Positions 1-4,934 are shown, counted from the stretch's first letter. The stretch is DNA of 6,249 nt from an uncultured Bacilli bacterium (GCA_947584955.1 CANPWS010000075.1:1-6249); one strand, 5' to 3'. Made by a program: numbers and translations. Notes: generated by a model from the sequence alone, not told the origin.

Positions 1-35
1 TCTTTTTTATAAATATCTGGTATATATTTTTCCAT
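1..35 (-). CDS. N-terminal start of a gene running off the left edge (possibly YqeG-like HAD phosphatase)
   Basis: Only the first eleven complete codons are present, reading MEKYIPDIYKK on the minus strand, with the rest beyond base 1. The start is well supported: GGAGG at 43-47 lies 7 bases before the ATG, and a good promoter lies further upstream at 60-88. The pattern aromatic/hydrophobic-x-P-D-x-x-x-K near the N-terminus resembles the start of YqeG-family HAD phosphatases, which often begin with something like FLPDEFVKSI. Eleven residues are too few for a firm family call, so the identity is a suggestion only; that a gene starts here is much surer. Confidence 0.55.
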   Translation of the reverse strand, partial: MEKYIPDIYKK

Positions 36-59
36 TCTATTACCTCCACGACTATAATA

Positions 60-88
60 ATTTTAACATGTTTTTTTCACATTATCAA
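60..88 (-). promoter_or_regulatory. Sigma-A type promoter with extended -10
   Basis: On the minus strand TTGATA (88-83) is followed by a 17-base spacer and TAAAAT (65-60), with TG one base before the -10 hexamer, giving an extended -10. Transcription would start around 53-55, just upstream of the GGAGG and ATG of the gene at the left edge. A 9-bp inverted repeat (100-108 / 113-121, spacer CAGT) lies about 12 bases upstream of the -35 and could be a regulator site. Confidence 0.6.
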
Positions 89-201
89 TAAAAATATCTT
101 ATATTTTACAGTTAAAATATATTTTATTTAGTTTTATTATTAATATTCATATTTTAAATCATAACTTTTTTTACCACCATATTTTACATTATATTTTCAC
201 T

Positions 202-230
202 AAAAAAAATCAGTCATAAAACTGAATTTT
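202..230 (-). terminator. Rho-independent terminator after the zinc-ribbon gene
   Basis: On the minus strand TCAGT and ACTGA (225-221 and 214-210) pair around a 6-base loop. After one mismatch, four further A-T pairs follow. An uninterrupted run of eight T residues (209-202) comes next. It lies 47 bases after the stop codon of the upstream minus-strand gene. The stem is short and AT-rich, so strength is uncertain, but position and T-run fit a terminator. A second weak hairpin (TCTGT/ACAGA, 253-270) lies closer to the stop. Confidence 0.55.
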
Positions 231-276
231 CAATTAAGTAACTGAAGTTATGTCTGTTTTTACATACAGATTAAGT

Positions 277-1161
277 CTATTTTTTACCATACATATTAGC
301 TAATTTTTCCATTGATTCTTTTTGATAAGGTACTAATTTTTCTTCCATGCATGCCATCAAATCAAATGTAATATTACCTTGTATTTTAATGGTTACTTTT
401 TTCGCTTTTCCACTAAAAGAATAGTTTTTAAATACTATACTTTCAATATAATTATTATTTATAAATGAAAAATTACTAATATTAGATACATATCTATCAA
501 GTTTAGCCATTATTCTGGATCCTTCAATTAGTAAAGGAATAAATCCTAATCCATGTTCTGTTACATTAATAAGCAAAGCATCATAATGACCTATTCCAAT
601 AGAATTTCCCATATTCTCCTCTTTTTGAGTTCGTTCTGTACCTTCAGCTAATCCACCTACAAAACCTCCTAAAGCTCCTCCTAAAATTCCTCCAACAAGA
701 CTTTTTTTAGTTACTAATGGTCCTGCATTAGGATCTTTATAAGCTATAAACATTAAATTTTGATTACCAATACAATTAACACTTCTAAATAAATTAGTTG
801 CTCCTTCTAGTGTTTTAAAATCATTATTCATATTATTACTTATATTTGAATTTATTGCATTATCGTAATCAGAATTATTTATTGTCTGATTATTAACTAT
901 ATTACTATTTATATTTGAACTAACATTAGCATTAAATGAATTAATATCTTTATTAGTATTGTTCATCATAACATTATTGTTAACATTAGTCATATTATTA
1001 GTTTGTAGATTATTATTTGTATTAATAATTACATTTTGATTAGGAATATTATTATAAATCTGATTATTAGTCATATTTATATTACTTTCAACTTTATTTC
1101 CACAATATTCACAAAAATTACTGTTGTCGCTAATCTCGTTATTACATCTTAAACACTTCAT
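277..1161 (-). CDS. Zinc-ribbon protein with Asn-rich linker and glycine-zipper segment
   Basis: A 294-residue protein of unknown function. Residues 1-22 form a short zinc ribbon with Cys 3, 6, 17 and 20 (CLRC ... CEYC), the common N-terminal zinc_ribbon_2 type seen in many Bacillota proteins. Residues about 28-115 are a low-complexity linker dominated by Asn, probably disordered. Residues 157-174 hold a glycine-zipper-like stretch with repeated GG pairs (GGILGG, GGFVGG), which could insert in or pack against the membrane. The remaining 110 or so residues look like a folded alpha/beta domain that I do not recognise. There is no signal peptide, so the zinc ribbon is probably cytoplasmic. The start is supported by AAGGA 7 bases before the ATG. 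The 154-base gap to the gene upstream leaves room for its own promoter, though I could not place one. Gene call firm, function unknown. Confidence 0.85.
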   Translation of the reverse strand: MKCLRCNNEISDNSNFCEYCGNKVESNINMTNNQIYNNIPNQNVIINTNNNLQTNNMTNVNNNVMMNNTNKDINSFNANVSSNINSNIVNNQTINNSDYDNAINSNISNNMNNDFKTLEGATNLFRSVNCIGNQNLMFIAYKDPNAGPLVTKKSLVGGILGGALGGFVGGLAEGTERTQKEENMGNSIGIGHYDALLINVTEHGLGFIPLLIEGSRIMAKLDRYVSNISNFSFINNNYIESIVFKNYSFSGKAKKVTIKIQGNITFDLMACMEEKLVPYQKESMEKLANMYGKK

Positions 1162-1315
1162 TAAACATTCCTTCTTTCTTATCTTAAATAAATAATTATT
1201 ATTTTTCTAAAACTAATTCCCACTATCAAGTTTTATAAAAATATTATTTACACGTGTTATAAACATTCTTCCAGTAAAATCATTATTTCTATAGAGGAGC
1301 TAAAATAATAATGTA

Positions 1316-1597
1316 CTACATCGTTTTACTATTATTGCCTTTTTGATTTTCTTGAAGATTAAATCCAAAGAAGCCAACCATATCATTAACTTCTTCTTTG
1401 TCATAATCAACAAATCTACTATCTTGTGCAACTAAAGCTGCATTATTCATAATAGTAGAAATTGCCTGTTTTCTTTGTTCATCAGATAAACTAACATCTG
1501 ACATAACTTGATACATATCATTTAAAGAATTATTTAAATATGCAATTATAGCATTCTTTTTATTCATATTTAATTCATATTCATTTTCTATACTCAT
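1316..1597 (-). CDS. Small soluble protein of unknown function, 93 residues
   Basis: I do not recognise this protein. The start is very well supported: AGGAGG sits 7 bases before the ATG in a strong ribosome binding site (1605-1610). Residues about 12-60 look mainly helical and amphipathic. The segment around 60-80 contains DYDKEEVNDMV and FFGFN, and the C-terminal 12 residues are polar and probably disordered. There is no signal peptide, membrane span, Cys or obvious catalytic motif. It stops with TAG, unlike the TAA of its larger neighbours. A possible promoter lies at 1674-1702, leaving a leader of about 70 bases. No clear terminator follows, so read-through into the zinc-ribbon gene is possible. 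Gene call firm, function unknown. Confidence 0.8.
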   Translation of the reverse strand: MSIENEYELNMNKKNAIIAYLNNSLNDMYQVMSDVSLSDEQRKQAISTIMNNAALVAQDSRFVDYDKEEVNDMVGFFGFNLQENQKGNNSKTM

Positions 1598-1604
1598 AAA
1601 TTAC

Positions 1605-1610
1605 CTCCTA
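1605..1610 (-). promoter_or_regulatory. Strong ribosome binding site of the 93-residue gene
   Basis: AGGAGG on the minus strand ends 7 bases before the ATG at 1597, a near-perfect Shine-Dalgarno match that fixes the start of this otherwise unrecognised gene. Confidence 0.8.
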
Positions 1611-1673
1611 ATTTTTAGCCCCTGTATACAAATAATGCGTAGTATTACTGTACACTAATATCTTTCTACAATA

Positions 1674-1702
1674 ATCTTATCAAAAAAAGAAAAACGAAGC
1701 AA
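1674..1702 (-). promoter_or_regulatory. Possible promoter of the 93-residue gene
   Basis: On the minus strand TTGCTT (1702-1697) and TAAGAT (1679-1674) are separated by 17 bases, with a T-rich spacer. Both hexamers are only partial matches to the sigma-A consensus. Transcription would begin near 1667. A 14-bp perfect palindrome (1721-1734) lies about 18 bases upstream of the -35. Confidence 0.35.
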
Positions 1703-1720
1703 GGCTTTTGCGAAATTAAT

Positions 1721-1734
1721 TTATAGATCTATAA
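1721..1734. repeat. Perfect 14-bp palindrome, possible operator
   Basis: TTATAGATCTATAA reads identically on both strands, and two further A-T pairs follow after one mismatch. It lies between a weak minus-strand promoter (1674-1702) and a plus-strand promoter-like pair (TTGACA at 1739, TACAAC at 1762, 17-base spacing). A dimeric regulator site is possible. In DNA this AT-rich a palindrome of this length could also arise by chance. Confidence 0.3.
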
Positions 1735-1803
1735 TTTATTGACATTGATTTGTCTTCTCTTTACAACTTCGCTTTGGTACATAATAAAAGATAATAAAAT
1801 TTA

Positions 1804-1914
1804 CTATTTTATGCATTTTTTATGTTTAAATTCTTTTAGTCTATAATTTTGACTTTTCCATCCTAGTGTTAACGTATCTTTAATTATCTTATGTATGACT
1901 TCATTTTTTATCAC
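1804..1914 (-). CDS. Candidate 36-residue basic peptide with GTG start
   Basis: The frame begins with GTG (1914-1912) 7 bases after AAGGAG and ends at TAG. It encodes a Lys-rich peptide starting MIKNEVIHKIIKDTL and ending KHKKCIK, with a net positive charge and one Cys. A TAA two codons upstream rules out a longer N-terminus in this frame. An ATG overlapping the GTG by one base (1916) is followed at once by TGA, so only the GTG gives a peptide. There is no recognisable family, and a frame of this length can occur by chance in AT-rich DNA. The well-spaced Shine-Dalgarno is the main support. It may be a small peptide gene or a fragment of a lost gene. Confidence 0.3.
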   Translation of the reverse strand: MIKNEVIHKIIKDTLTLGWKSQNYRLKEFKHKKCIK

Positions 1915-2176
1915 ATTTTAACTCCTTTCTTCAAAAAGAATAAATATTAAATTTTCTCAAATACTTCTTTTTCTAATATTTATTTTTTGTTTTCAAGCAA
2001 AATTTTTCTAGCAATATTGAATTTTTCATGTGTATTTTTAACTTTGTAAAAACTTGATAATATTAATTTCTTTCTAATAATTAAAAAATTTCAATTAACA
2101 AAAAAGGCATAGGAAGAATACCAATTCAAATAGCTTTTTTACCTAAAGCAATTAACTTTATGAAAGAAAAAAGGAA

Positions 2177-2299
2177 TTAAATTTCTCCTATATTTTTATT
2201 TTTTTCTCTCTTAATTTGATTATTCACTTCATACTTGCCAAAGAGAGCGTAGTCCCTGTATTGCAATACCCACTTTTTAACAGGCATTTGCTTTATCAT
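2177..2299 (-). CDS. Candidate 40-residue ORF or gene remnant
   Basis: An ATG-to-TAA frame of 40 codons starting MIKQMPVKKWVLQYRDYALF and ending in a Lys/Asn-rich tail. The composition (Trp, Arg, Tyr, Asp, with GC-ending codons such as AGG, GAC, TAC, CTC, GGC, AAG) looks like real protein but differs from the AT-ending codons of the neighbouring genes. No Shine-Dalgarno is visible before the ATG. The frame is open only five codons further upstream, to a TAA. I do not recognise a family. It is best read as a possible remnant of a gene of foreign origin. It contains the perfect 12-bp palindrome GTATTGCAATAC at 2258-2269. Confidence 0.22.
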   Translation of the reverse strand: MIKQMPVKKWVLQYRDYALFGKYEVNNQIKREKNKNIGEI

Positions 2300-2366
2300 A
2301 GTTATTATTATGTGTTACTAATTTTCTTAATTTACTAATATTTATTGTTTAACCACAATCTTATAA

Positions 2367-2402
2367 CAAAATAAAAGACTACTGTCTTTCTTTACAGTAA
2401 TC
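2367..2402 (-). terminator. Rho-independent terminator after the carboxypeptidase remnant
   Basis: On the minus strand GATTACTGT (2402-2394) pairs with ACAGTAGTC (2385-2377) across an 8-base loop. This gives a 9-bp stem with one U-G pair that forms only on the minus-strand transcript. TTTTATTTT follows. It lies 43 bases after the carboxypeptidase stop codon. A second perfect 6-bp hairpin (GTTTAC/GTAAAC, 2406-2422, loop of five) lies just before it. Confidence 0.75.
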
Positions 2403-2444
2403 TTTGTTTACTTTTTGTAAACGTCTCTTATAAAACTGAATTTT

Positions 2445-2981
2445 TTATATTTTGATATTTCCACTAAATATATCTTTCATATATTTCCAATATAATTCTA
2501 GTAAGTTAGCTTTTTTTATATCCTCTTTTACAGTTAAGTCTACTTCCTGTAATACCTTAGAATCATTTTTTACAATTAGTTTACCAATTACATCACCTTT
2601 TTTTATTGGTGCTTTAATATCATTAACTTTTACTTCATATGTTGGATTAATATTTTCTGTTTTCTTTAACAAAATGGTAACATCTTTAGTTGGTACTATT
2701 TCAACTTTATCAACTTTTGCCCTGTTAACAGGCTCTTTTTGAATAACACTGTTCGTAGAAAGTAACTTATCTATTTTATACCTTGCAAACGCATAATCAA
2801 GCATTGATGCCACTTCAGAATTTCGCGTACTTGCATCACCTTCCCCCATTACAGTAGCAATTATTCTCATATCATCTTTTTTCATTGTAGCAGTTAGACA
2901 GTAACCAGCAGTTTCTGTATATCCCGTTTTAAGACCATCAACACCTTGTTTAAAGCGCACAAGTTTATTAGTATTTAATTT
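2445..2981 (-). pseudogene. C-terminal remnant of a D-alanyl-D-alanine carboxypeptidase (DacA/DacF-like)
   Basis: The frame carries the third active-site motif of low-molecular-mass penicillin-binding proteins, GVDGLKTGYT (KTG at codons 11-13 counted from the GTG at 2960). It is followed by the rest of the transpeptidase-like domain, a PBP5 C-terminal-type beta domain (about residues 70-145), and an amphipathic tail (LLELYWKYMKDIF) that in this family anchors the enzyme to the outer face of the membrane. Family members are about 370-450 residues; about 179 codons remain. The family-like stretch NTNKLVRF continues upstream of the GTG to about 2975, and a TAA follows at 2982-2984. The N-terminal half with the signal peptide, SxxK serine and SxN motif is absent, so the product cannot be an active carboxypeptidase. 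The GTG has no Shine-Dalgarno and is probably not a true start. The surviving frame has no internal stop, so the loss looks recent. Confidence 0.85.
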
Positions 2982-3042
2982 TTACAATAAAAACATCCCA
3001 AATACCAATCTTTTAGGTACTTACATTATAGTGATATAAATT

Positions 3043-3198
3043 TTAAACATTATCAACACTATACTTATCTAATATTTTAGAACGATAATTAATAAACTTA
3101 TTATAATTATAATTATATTCATTTTCTTTAATATCATCTAACATACTATCTCGAATATTCATAAATTCTTTTAAAAACTCTTTTTTCAAATTATCCAT
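3043..3198 (-). CDS. Small charged protein, 51 (or 48) residues, last in the sigma-factor cluster
   Basis: A 51-codon frame not recognisable by homology: MDNLKKEFLKEFMNIRDSML, then an acidic/Asn-Tyr-rich middle (NEYNYNYNK), ending in KYSVDNV. It is highly charged and probably helical at the N-terminus. A strong GGAGG (3199-3203) directly abuts the ATG, which is too close for normal use. The TTG at codon 4 (3189-3187) lies 9 bases from GGAGG and is the likelier start, giving 48 residues. It begins about 40 bases after the 121-residue gene and probably shares its transcript. There is no membrane span or signal peptide. A weak hairpin (AAGTACC/GGTATTT, about 3000-3024) with a T-run after it may end the operon. 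Confidence 0.5.
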   Translation of the reverse strand: MDNLKKEFLKEFMNIRDSMLDDIKENEYNYNYNKFINYRSKILDKYSVDNV

Positions 3199-3203
3199 CC
3201 TCC
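3199..3203 (-). promoter_or_regulatory. Ribosome binding site that favours a TTG start
   Basis: GGAGG on the minus strand directly touches the ATG at 3198 and so cannot serve it well. It is 9 bases from the in-frame TTG at 3189, which points to the TTG as the real start of the small ORF. Confidence 0.5.
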
Positions 3204-3237
3204 ACAAAAAAAGAGAATTAAATAAATTATACTTTTT

Positions 3238-3603
3238 TTATAGTTTTCTATATCTATCCCATAAAAATTTTTCCATTTGGTGTTTTTCTTTTTCATCTTT
3301 AGCAATTGCATAATTATTTAAATCAATAATTGCATTAATAATTCCACCATTTCCATTACGAATTTTTAAAACTGCATTTAAACAATATTTATCAATCCAT
3401 ATATCAGATAATTCTTGATTATTTATATATTCTTCTAAGTTAACTAATAATCTATCATCTATTTTTTTAATAATTTCATCTGCAAGGCCACTTATATAAC
3501 TATCATCATATACACATACATCTCTTAACTTTTCAACAGCAATATCTTTATAAGTAAATTCATCTTTAATTCTTTTAAATAATTTTTCTTTATCAATTTT
3601 CAT
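3238..3603 (-). CDS. Protein of unknown function, 121 residues, third gene of the sigma-factor cluster
   Basis: I do not recognise this protein. It is soluble, charged and mostly helical by inspection, with no membrane span. The N-terminal 30 residues are Lys/Glu-rich. Two Cys occur, at 30 and 74. The segment LNAVLKIRNGNGGIINAIID (75-94) and the C-terminal DEKEKHQMEKFLWDRYRKL are its most distinctive parts. The ATG at 3603 is preferred because GAAGGG lies about 10 bases before it; a GTG three codons upstream (3612) nearly touches that site. It follows the 238-residue gene by 26 bases, so co-transcription with the sigma factor is likely. It could be a regulator or effector of that system, but nothing in the sequence shows which. 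Confidence 0.75.
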   Translation of the reverse strand: MKIDKEKLFKRIKDEFTYKDIAVEKLRDVCVYDDSYISGLADEIIKKIDDRLLVNLEEYINNQELSDIWIDKYCLNAVLKIRNGNGGIINAIIDLNNYAIAKDEKEKHQMEKFLWDRYRKL

Positions 3604-3629
3604 ATTTAACACACCCTTCCTCTAAATAC

Positions 3630-4346
3630 TTATATATTAAAAAAATATTTAATGCAACAATACTTTCCATAATATGAATCTAATATAGTTGCTGCTAATG
3701 CCATTTTTTTATTATTAATTATAAATGTATTTTTATATTCATCTATTATCTCCTTAATTAGTTGTTGATAGTAATAAATAATTGAACTATATTTATTTGT
3801 AACAATTAAATCTACTAAATCATTAATTTTTTCTTCTATTTCATTAATAACTATTGAATTTAAATAATCAGTAGCATTTACTTCTTCATTATCAATAATT
3901 AATTTATTATTAATACTATTAATAATTTTTTTTTGCGAATTAACGATTTCATTTTGGATATCATTTAATAAATAACTTCTATATTGAATGATTTTGTTTG
4001 TAGTATACTTACTTAATTCTTTTTCTTCCTCTTTAAACAAATCATCAAACTCTTGATTAATAGGAAACTCGTTTGTATTAACATAATCTTTTTCTAATAT
4101 ATTATTTAATTCTATTAAATTATAATTATCAATATCTAAAGTTATCCAATACTTAGGTCTAACCACTTTATTTCTAATGTTTAAATCTTCATTAGGAATT
4201 TCTATTAGTGAACCTATTAAAAGTTTATCATTTTCACGTCTTAACATTGGGAATAATGTGACTCCATCTTTTAAATTATTTTCTTTTAAAATACTATATA
4301 TTTTATTTGTTATTTCATCAGTAAAAGTTAAATTTTCTTTAATCAT
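3630..4346 (-). CDS. Protein of unknown function encoded with the ECF-like sigma factor, 238 residues
   Basis: No family recognised. Residues about 25-85 look like a mixed alpha/beta domain (VTLFPMLRRENDKLLIGSLI, then VVRPKYWITLDID). Residues 95-210 are mainly long Glu/Lys/Ile/Asn-rich helices with coiled-coil character. The last 25 residues are more hydrophobic and aromatic (ALAATILDSYYGKYCC, ending KYFFNI). There is no convincing membrane helix, and the HxxxCxxC zinc motif of ZAS anti-sigma factors is absent. The start codon overlaps the sigma stop in ATGATTAA, and AGGAG lies 7 bases upstream inside the sigma gene, so translation of the two is probably coupled. By position it is a candidate binding partner or anti-sigma of a new kind, but it could equally be a target gene. 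Gene call firm, role inferred only from context. Confidence 0.82.
   Translation of the reverse strand: MIKENLTFTDEITNKIYSILKENNLKDGVTLFPMLRRENDKLLIGSLIEIPNEDLNIRNKVVRPKYWITLDIDNYNLIELNNILEKDYVNTNEFPINQEFDDLFKEEEKELSKYTTNKIIQYRSYLLNDIQNEIVNSQKKIINSINNKLIIDNEEVNATDYLNSIVINEIEEKINDLVDLIVTNKYSSIIYYYQQLIKEIIDEYKNTFIINNKKMALAATILDSYYGKYCCIKYFFNI
4339..4346 (-). other. 8-base start/stop overlap (ATGATTAA) between sigma factor and partner gene
   Basis: The minus-strand bases ATGATTAA hold the start codon of the 238-residue gene and the last codons of the sigma gene, which lie in another frame. Such overlaps usually mean translational coupling and a fixed protein ratio. Confidence 0.85.
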
Positions 4347-4818
4347 TATATCTCTCCTTTATTTTCTTTCTAGCACTATATAAATAATATTTTACATTAG
4401 CTTCTTTACTATTTAAAATACTACATATCTCTTTGATATTATAATCATTCTTATAATAAAATATAAAGCATTCTTTTTCTTTATCAGTTAAATTAAATTT
4501 ATCTAAATCATCAAAAATATCATTATATATAATTTTCTCTATATCATTATTTTCAAATTTAGTATTAATTAAAATATTATCATCATATATTAATGATTTA
4601 TCCTTAACAATCTTTTTAATTTTATTTTTATAAGTATTATAAGCAATTACCCAAATTAATTTATCAATATCTTTTATCTCTATATTCTTACTTAAATATG
4701 TATATAATTGAACAAAAATATCATTAAGTAAATCCTTAGCATCTTCCCTATTTTTCATTTTCTTTAATGACCAATAATATATTTTATTATAATATTCATC
4801 ATAAACTTTATCATTCAT
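4339..4818 (-). CDS. ECF-like RNA polymerase sigma factor (sigma-70 family)
   Basis: A 159-residue protein with the two-domain layout of ECF sigma factors. Region 2 spans about residues 5-72: YDEYYNKIYYWSLKKMKNREDAKDLLNDIFVQLY, with the typical acidic DAKDLLNDIF, then IDKLIWVIAYNTYKNKIKK. Region 4 spans about 108-156: LTDKEKECFIFYY, then the helix-turn-helix NIKEICSILNSKEANVKYYLYSARKKIKE that reads the -35 element. Length is slightly under the usual 160-200, and region 1.1 and a proper region 3 are absent, as expected. AGGA lies 7 bases before the ATG. It would redirect core RNA polymerase to a small set of promoters. The coupled downstream gene replaces the anti-sigma factor usually found there. 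Divergence from well-known ECF groups is considerable, so a role as a phage- or element-type sigma cannot be excluded. Confidence 0.85.
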   Translation of the reverse strand: MNDKVYDEYYNKIYYWSLKKMKNREDAKDLLNDIFVQLYTYLSKNIEIKDIDKLIWVIAYNTYKNKIKKIVKDKSLIYDDNILINTKFENNDIEKIIYNDIFDDLDKFNLTDKEKECFIFYYKNDYNIKEICSILNSKEANVKYYLYSARKKIKERYND

Positions 4819-4878
4819 TATATCATCCTATCTAGTGTAAAATTAATATTCTATTTATTACATACATTTTTCACATTT

Positions 4879-4902
4879 TTACTACCTCCACTAATGTAGT
4901 AG
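4879..4902 (-). promoter_or_regulatory. Inverted repeat and unused ribosome binding site upstream of the sigma gene
   Basis: On the minus strand TACTAC and GTAGTA (4901-4896 and 4885-4880) flank a 10-base centre and enclose a strong GGAGG (4889-4885). Eight bases beyond the GGAGG is an ATG followed at once by TGA (4876-4871). The overlapping GTG would give only a 7-residue peptide (MKNVCNK). The arrangement, about 55 bases upstream of the sigma start, could be an operator, a leader peptide/start-stop element or the relic of a gene. No clear -35/-10 pair was found for the sigma gene. Confidence 0.35.
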
Positions 4903-4903
4903 C

Positions 4904-4932
4904 AAAAAAATACACTTGGTTAGTATATTTTT
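4904..4932 (-). terminator. Rho-independent terminator after the alpha/beta-hydrolase gene
   Basis: On the minus strand AAAAATATAC (4932-4923) pairs with GTGTATTTTT (4915-4906) around a 7-base loop. The one non-Watson-Crick position is a G-U pair only in the minus-strand transcript. The T-run continues to 4904. The hairpin begins two bases after the hydrolase stop codon. The stem is AT-rich, but orientation and position fit well, and it separates the hydrolase from the sigma-factor cluster. Confidence 0.65.
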
Positions 4933-4934
4933 AT

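Larger units (their letters stand above)
1598..2444. other. 847-base stretch without a full-size gene
   Basis: Apart from the 93-residue gene's RBS and possible promoter, the palindrome, two candidate small ORFs (1804-1914 and 2177-2299, both minus) and the terminator after the carboxypeptidase remnant, I see no full-size gene. Other short frames read like protein but have no start signal: minus 1980-2090 (contains THEKFNIARKILLE) and plus 2085-2180 (contains GRIPIQIAFLPKAINF). Overlapping coding-like scraps on both strands suggest decayed genes. Segment 2240-2290 is noticeably less AT-rich than its surroundings, which hints at a different origin. No tRNA, rRNA or transposase was recognised. 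Confidence 0.5.

Noticed and set aside
1311..1346. Plus-strand 11-residue hydrophobic peptide (MYYIVLLLLPF) after GAGGAG, reminiscent of tiny type I toxins
   Set aside because: Spacing to the RBS is long (about 11 bases), the peptide is shorter than known membrane toxins, and it overlaps the end of the 93-residue gene.
2258..2269. Perfect 12-bp palindrome GTATTGCAATAC as an operator
   Set aside because: About one palindrome of this length is expected by chance in a window of this size, and no promoter is placed around it.
216..2444. Identical 15-base repeat ATAAAACTGAATTTT at 216-230 and 2430-2444, each just after a gene
   Set aside because: In DNA this AT-rich one such pair is expected roughly by chance in 6 kb; the two copies sit in different structural contexts (only the first is part of a hairpin).
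2452..2742. Plus-strand open frame of 96 codons
   Set aside because: It lies entirely opposite the carboxypeptidase remnant, whose minus-strand frame carries recognisable family motifs; the plus frame has no family features.
4177..4383. Plus-strand open frame of 68 codons
   Set aside because: It is antisense to the 238-residue gene and the end of the sigma gene; its Ser/Phe/Ile-rich content is what the reverse strand of a Lys/Asn-rich gene gives.
4817..4824. TATAAT at the start codon of the sigma gene as a -10 element for a leaderless transcript
   Set aside because: A good Shine-Dalgarno (AGGA, 7 bases upstream) is present and no -35 lies at proper distance; TATAATG is likely coincidence.
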